From contig JAUSPW010000619.1 of assembly GCA_030652635.1 (NCBI GenBank), forward strand, positions 1 to 9,187: a DNA stretch of 9,187 nucleotides, in the 5' to 3' direction. Shown piece by piece: positions 6,248 through 9,187 of the stretch (the first letter of the stretch is position 1; every line of letters starts with the position of its first letter). Source of the stretch: Pseudohongiella sp. (lineage in GTDB: Bacteria; Pseudomonadota; Gammaproteobacteria; Pseudomonadales; Pseudohongiellaceae). A program made the position numbers and the translations under genes. The notes under the pieces were generated by a model. That model saw only the letters and a list, made by a program, of their open reading frames with translations, did no database searches and was not told the origin of the DNA.

Positions 6248-7315
6248 ATGACTACTTCAATGGCGCCACAGACACATCTACCCGAAAAAAAGGCTCTGAA
6301 CTGGGCCGAACTGGGCTTTTCATATCAGCCTACCGAATACCGTTTCCGCGCCATTCACAAGGACGGTCATTGGTCTGAAGGCGAGTTGATCACCTCAGAT
6401 ATGATCAGTGTGCATGAAGGTGCGCCAGCGCTGCATTACGCCCAGCAATGTTTTGAGGGTCTTAAAGCTCAGACTGCGCCCGATGGCCGCGTATTGTTGT
6501 TCCGCCCGACGCTGAATGCCGAGCGTATGCGTCAGGCGGCTGGTCGTCTGCTGATGCCGGAAGTACCGGAAGCCTTGTTTATTCGTGGAGTAGAAGAGGC
6601 CGTGCGCGCCAACTATGCCTGGATACCGCCGCATGGTTCTGGTGCTTCTTTATATATTCGTCCGATGCTGATAGGTGTAGGGCAGAATCTGGGGCTGAAG
6701 ACCGCCAAAGAGTTTGAATTCAGGGTGTTTGTATCACCAGTTGGGCCCTACTATAAAAGTGCGGGTCTGGCCGTGATATCACTGGCTGTGTCTGATCTGG
6801 ACCGTGCCGCGCCCTCAGGCACCGGTAACTATAAAATTGGTGCCAATTATGCGGGCGGTTTGCTGGCCACGCGCATGGCGCAGGATCTGGGCGCTAATGA
6901 GGCGCTGTTTCTGGATGCGCGTGAACGTCGTTATATCGATGAAGCGGGCTCTGCCAATATTGTCGTTGCCATGAAAGATGGCCGATTTGTGACGCCTGCC
7001 TCCACTGCGGTACTGCCCAGCGTGACTCGTCGCTCGATCATGACATTGGCTGAACAGGAAATGGGCTTGACCATCGAGCATCGAGCAATCGATTTGCGCG
7101 CAGAAATTGCCAACTTTGAAGAAGTCGCTGCTTGCGGTACTGCTGCTGTGATTTCCCCTGTCGGTAGAATTTATGTAGATGGTCAGTGGCACCGTTTTTA
7201 CGGAAACGGCGAGCTTGCCGGACCTGTCATGCAAAAACTCTATGGACTGCTTGTTGGCATACAGCGCGGAGAACTGACTGACAAGAACAACTGGACCCAC
7301 AATGTAAGCCTCTGA
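6248..7315 (+). CDS. ilvE: Branched-chain amino acid aminotransferase, class II
   Basis: A 355-residue PLP enzyme of fold type IV that interconverts valine, leucine and isoleucine with their 2-oxo acids, the last step of their synthesis and the first of their breakdown. The start is ATG 6248, 8 bases after AGG (6237-6239); a TTG two codons earlier at 6242 is open but less likely. Motifs are HYAQQCFEGLKA (63-74), LFRPTLNAERM (84-94), SLYIRPMLIG (134-143), GPYYKSA (166-172), SGTGNYKIGANYAGG (190-204, with the Schiff-base lysine K196), RRYIDEAGSANI (227-238, E232 at the PLP nitrogen position) and EEVAACGTAAVISP (291-304). The long N-terminal segment and GQNLGL (145-150) put it in the class II group related to eukaryotic BCAT and not the shorter E. 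coli type. Length is normal, and no key residue is missing. It has its own upstream region and no operon partner in the window. Confidence 0.95.
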   Translation: MTTSMAPQTHLPEKKALNWAELGFSYQPTEYRFRAIHKDGHWSEGELITSDMISVHEGAPALHYAQQCFEGLKAQTAPDGRVLLFRPTLNAERMRQAAGRLLMPEVPEALFIRGVEEAVRANYAWIPPHGSGASLYIRPMLIGVGQNLGLKTAKEFEFRVFVSPVGPYYKSAGLAVISLAVSDLDRAAPSGTGNYKIGANYAGGLLATRMAQDLGANEALFLDARERRYIDEAGSANIVVAMKDGRFVTPASTAVLPSVTRRSIMTLAEQEMGLTIEHRAIDLRAEIANFEEVAACGTAAVISPVGRIYVDGQWHRFYGNGELAGPVMQKLYGLLVGIQRGELTDKNNWTHNVSL

Positions 7316-7333
7316 TTTTATTGTTATAAGGCG

Positions 7334-7364
7334 CCACCAATCTTGATTGATTGCAGGTTGGTGG
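7334..7364 (+). repeat. Inverted repeat just after ilvE
   Basis: CCACCAA (7334-7340) and TTGGTGG (7358-7364) are perfect 7-base arms around a 17-base loop that contains further AATC/GATT self-complementarity. It begins 18 bases after the ilvE stop. The sequence after it (GCCGAATGAC) has no T run, so it is not a standard intrinsic terminator. It might protect the ilvE 3' end or help Rho-dependent termination, or be chance. Confidence 0.35.
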
Positions 7365-7411
7365 GCCGAATGACAAATTCTCTCGTATACCTGTCTGTTG
7401 CCAACTAGAGC

Positions 7412-7440
7412 TTGACCCTCAGTCGGCGAATCTTTATATA
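7412..7440 (+). promoter_or_regulatory. Predicted sigma70 promoter of topA
   Basis: TTGACC (7412-7417, five of six to consensus) is followed after exactly 17 bases by TATATA (7435-7440). This is the best-formed promoter in the window. Transcription would begin near 7447, leaving a leader of about 80 bases before the topA start. In other bacteria topA transcription responds to supercoiling; the A/T-rich -10 and G/C-rich bases around it do not allow a judgement here. Confidence 0.6.
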
Positions 7441-7474
7441 TGACGGCTTGATCACGTCACGCCTACGCCGCCAG

Positions 7475-7489
7475 GCGCTGCCGGAGCGC
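7475..7489 (+). other. Short GC-rich hairpin in the topA leader
   Basis: GCGCT (7475-7479) and AGCGC (7485-7489) form a 5-base-pair stem with the loop GCCGG, in the predicted untranslated leader about 40 bases before topA. It is followed by mixed sequence with short T groups (CCTTTGCTTT), not a full T run. It could pause polymerase or affect mRNA folding; it is too short to claim a terminator or attenuator. Confidence 0.3.
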
Positions 7490-7515
7490 AGTGTCCTTTG
7501 CTTTAATATCAGGAA

Positions 7516-7527
7516 ATGAACAACTGA
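7516..7527 (+). other. Four-codon ORF (Met-Asn-Asn-stop) abutting the topA start
   Basis: ATG AAC AAC TGA ends on the base directly before the topA ATG. The nearest ribosome-binding-like sequence, AGGAA (7511-7515), touches this small ORF and is 12 bases from the topA ATG, longer than the usual 5-9. A ribosome could start at either ATG. The TGA also fixes the upstream limit of the topA frame, so topA cannot begin earlier. Confidence 0.3.
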
Positions 7528-9187
7528 ATGAGTAAAAATCTGGTTATTGTTGAGTCGCCTGCCAAGGCCAAAACCATTAACAAGTATCTTGGAAAAGAGT
7601 TTGTGGTGAAGTCCAGTGTGGGCCATATCCGCGACCTTCCCGTCTCCGGCAGTGGCAACGGACTGGCGGTTGACCCGGCTGAGCGCGCCCGCGAGGCCGC
7701 GAAAACCCGCAAACTCAGTCCTGACCAAAAAGCCGAACATAAGGAAAAGAAGTCTCGGGAACAGCTGATTTCACGTATGGGCGTGGATCCTGAACACGGT
7801 TGGCATGCGCGTTATGAAATATTGCCTGGCAAAGAAAAAGTGGTGGCCGAGCTCAAGAAGCTGGCAAAGTCTGCAGACACCATCTACCTCGCAACCGACT
7901 TGGACAGAGAGGGAGAAGCCATTGCCTGGCATTTAAAGGAGGCAATTGGTGGTGACGAGAGTCGTTATCGCCGTGTGGTATTTAACGAAATCACCAAAAA
8001 AGCCATCAAGGAAGCTTTCTCCCACCCGGGTGAGTTGGATATGCGCTATGTGGAAGCACAGCAAGCGCGCCGTTTTCTGGATCGGGTAGTCGGATTTATG
8101 GTGTCGCCGTTGCTGTGGGCAAAAGTTGCGCGCGGTTTGTCAGCAGGGCGCGTCCAGTCAGTAGCGATGCGTTTGATTGTAGAACGTGAGCGCGAGATTC
8201 GTGCCTTTATTCCCGAAGAGTTCTGGGAATTGTTTGCGGATACCCGCACGAGCCACAAAGCTGCCCTGAGACTGCAAGTAGTCAAACAAGCCGGTGAAAA
8301 TTTTCGTCCTGGCAACGGCAAAGACACTGCCGCTGCGCAGGCCCTGCTGCAACAGGCACAGTTTATTGTCAGCGGCCGTGAAGACAAACCCACCAGTTCA
8401 AAACCCAAACCGCCGCTGATCACCTCAACGCTGCAACAGGCTGCCAGCACGCGTCTGGGTTTTGGTGTCAAAAAGACCATGACGTTGGCGCAGCGCTTGT
8501 ATGAGGCCGGTTACATTACCTACATGCGAACGGATTCCACAAATCTCAGCGCTGATGCAGTGGCCATGTGTCGCAGTTATATCGAAGAGCAATTTGGCAA
8601 AAAATATTTGCCGGAAGCGCCCATACAGTACAGCGCCCGCGATGGCGCACAAGAAGCGCACGAAGCGATTCGTCCCACGGATGTGAATACTCTGCATACG
8701 CAGTTGTCGGGCATGGAGCGTGATGCCGAGCGTTTGTATGCCTTGATCTGGGCACATTTTGTGGCATGCCAGATGCCGCCGGCGCGGTATCTGAGCAGTC
8801 AGATTACCGTCATGGCTGCAGATTTTGAGCTGCGCACCAAAGGGCGCATCATGCAGTTTGATGGCTACCTGAAAGTATTGCCCAGCAAAGAAGAAGACGT
8901 GGTGCTCCCCGATGTGTCGGCGGGCGAAAAACTGAAGCTGGAGCAACTGGAACCCAAACAACACTTTACCAAACCTTCGCCGCGTTATACGGAAGCAAGT
9001 CTGGTCAAAGAGCTGGAGAAACGTGGAATCGGACGCCCGTCAACCTATGCGGCCATCATCTCGACCATTCAGGAACGCGGTTATGTCAAAGTGGAAAGCC
9101 GCCGCTTTTACGCGCAGAAAATGGGGGATATTGTTGCCGAGCGATTGGAAGAAAGTTTCACAGATCTGATGGATTATGACTTCACAG
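7528..9187 (+). CDS. topA: DNA topoisomerase I (type IA), N-terminal 553 codons, truncated by window edge
   Basis: The enzyme relaxes negative supercoils by a covalent 5'-phosphotyrosine bridge. Translation from ATG 7528 gives an uninterrupted frame to the edge. The TOPRIM domain holds VIVESPAKAKTI (6-17, E9), SSVGHIRDLP (29-38), YEILPGKEK (96-104) and ATDLDREGEAIAWH (122-135, with metal-binding D124, D126 and E128). Then come FNEITKKAI (152-160), AQQARRFLDRVVG (178-190), GLSAGRVQS (203-211), TSTLQQAASTRLGFG, and the active-site YMRTDSTNLS, with nucleophile Y332. HEAIRPT (378-384) and EKRGIGRPSTYA (497-508) follow. From memory of the E. coli enzyme the DxDxE residues lie about 13 positions later here, owing to a longer charged linker at about residues 39-82. 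The C-terminal zinc-ribbon domains would lie beyond the window, so completeness cannot be judged. It has its own promoter and is not linked to ilvE. Confidence 0.97.
   Translation, partial: MSKNLVIVESPAKAKTINKYLGKEFVVKSSVGHIRDLPVSGSGNGLAVDPAERAREAAKTRKLSPDQKAEHKEKKSREQLISRMGVDPEHGWHARYEILPGKEKVVAELKKLAKSADTIYLATDLDREGEAIAWHLKEAIGGDESRYRRVVFNEITKKAIKEAFSHPGELDMRYVEAQQARRFLDRVVGFMVSPLLWAKVARGLSAGRVQSVAMRLIVEREREIRAFIPEEFWELFADTRTSHKAALRLQVVKQAGENFRPGNGKDTAAAQALLQQAQFIVSGREDKPTSSKPKPPLITSTLQQAASTRLGFGVKKTMTLAQRLYEAGYITYMRTDSTNLSADAVAMCRSYIEEQFGKKYLPEAPIQYSARDGAQEAHEAIRPTDVNTLHTQLSGMERDAERLYALIWAHFVACQMPPARYLSSQITVMAADFELRTKGRIMQFDGYLKVLPSKEEDVVLPDVSAGEKLKLEQLEPKQHFTKPSPRYTEASLVKELEKRGIGRPSTYAAIISTIQERGYVKVESRRFYAQKMGDIVAERLEESFTDLMDYDFT

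Noticed and set aside
6815..7300. A 161-codon minus-strand ORF opposite ilvE
   Set aside because: It is antisense to conserved ilvE motifs, with no ribosome binding site or domain.
7370..7408. A 12-codon ORF (MTNSLVYLSVAN) between ilvE and topA
   Set aside because: No ribosome binding site, no coupling to a neighbour, and the length is easily explained by chance.
8046..8964. Long minus-strand ORFs (179 and 144 codons) opposite topA
   Set aside because: They lie inside conserved topA coding sequence, overlap each other, and encode low-complexity Cys/Ser/Arg-rich peptides typical of antisense frames.
1..9187. Search for a defence island, CRISPR array, insertion sequence, tRNA or phage genes
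   Set aside because: No spaced repeats, transposase motifs, cloverleaf-like sequences or phage proteins were seen. The MoxR/VWA genes resemble some conflict-system components, but the gene set is the standard BatA-type operon.

Overview
The window reads as ordinary chromosomal DNA of a gammaproteobacterium. TopA, quinone-type PyrD, TatD proper (with DIGANL in its first motif) and class II branched-chain aminotransferase all look gammaproteobacterial, and no mobile-element, phage, CRISPR, tRNA or rRNA signature was seen. The genus cannot be fixed from the sequence alone; a marine or environmental lineage is only a guess.

Region 1 (1-3801, minus strand) is a tightly packed operon transcribed leftwards: a MoxR-family AAA+ ATPase, a DUF58 protein, a DUF4381 membrane protein, a BatA-like von Willebrand factor A (VWA) membrane protein and the start of a BatB-like VWA protein that leaves the window. 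The last four genes overlap by 22, 8 and 4 bases, which points to translational coupling. The only gap (89 bases, moxR to DUF58) holds a possible 27-codon ORF that itself ends in an ATGA overlap with the DUF58 start. The family context suggests a MoxR chaperone acting on VWA proteins in the inner membrane; its substrate is unknown.

Region 2 (3802-5328, plus strand) starts in a divergent promoter region that serves moxR leftwards and pyrD rightwards. pyrD (de novo pyrimidine synthesis) is followed after 2 bases by a small glutaredoxin-like gene. A perfect 17-base palindrome lies at the predicted pyrD transcription start.

Region 3 (5300-6247) holds tatD on the minus strand, overlapping the 3' end of the glutaredoxin-like gene by 29 bases. 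Its promoter sits so close to the ATG that the mRNA may be almost leaderless. Nested palindromes lie between tatD and ilvE.

Region 4 (6248-9187, plus strand) holds ilvE (branched-chain amino acid transamination), a 212-base gap with a good sigma70-type promoter, and topA (DNA topoisomerase I), which runs off the right edge after 553 codons.

I did not find a convincing new system. The most interesting items are the uncharacterised MoxR/VWA operon with its small linking ORF, the pyrD start-site palindrome, the near-leaderless tatD promoter and the four-codon ORF flush with the topA start.
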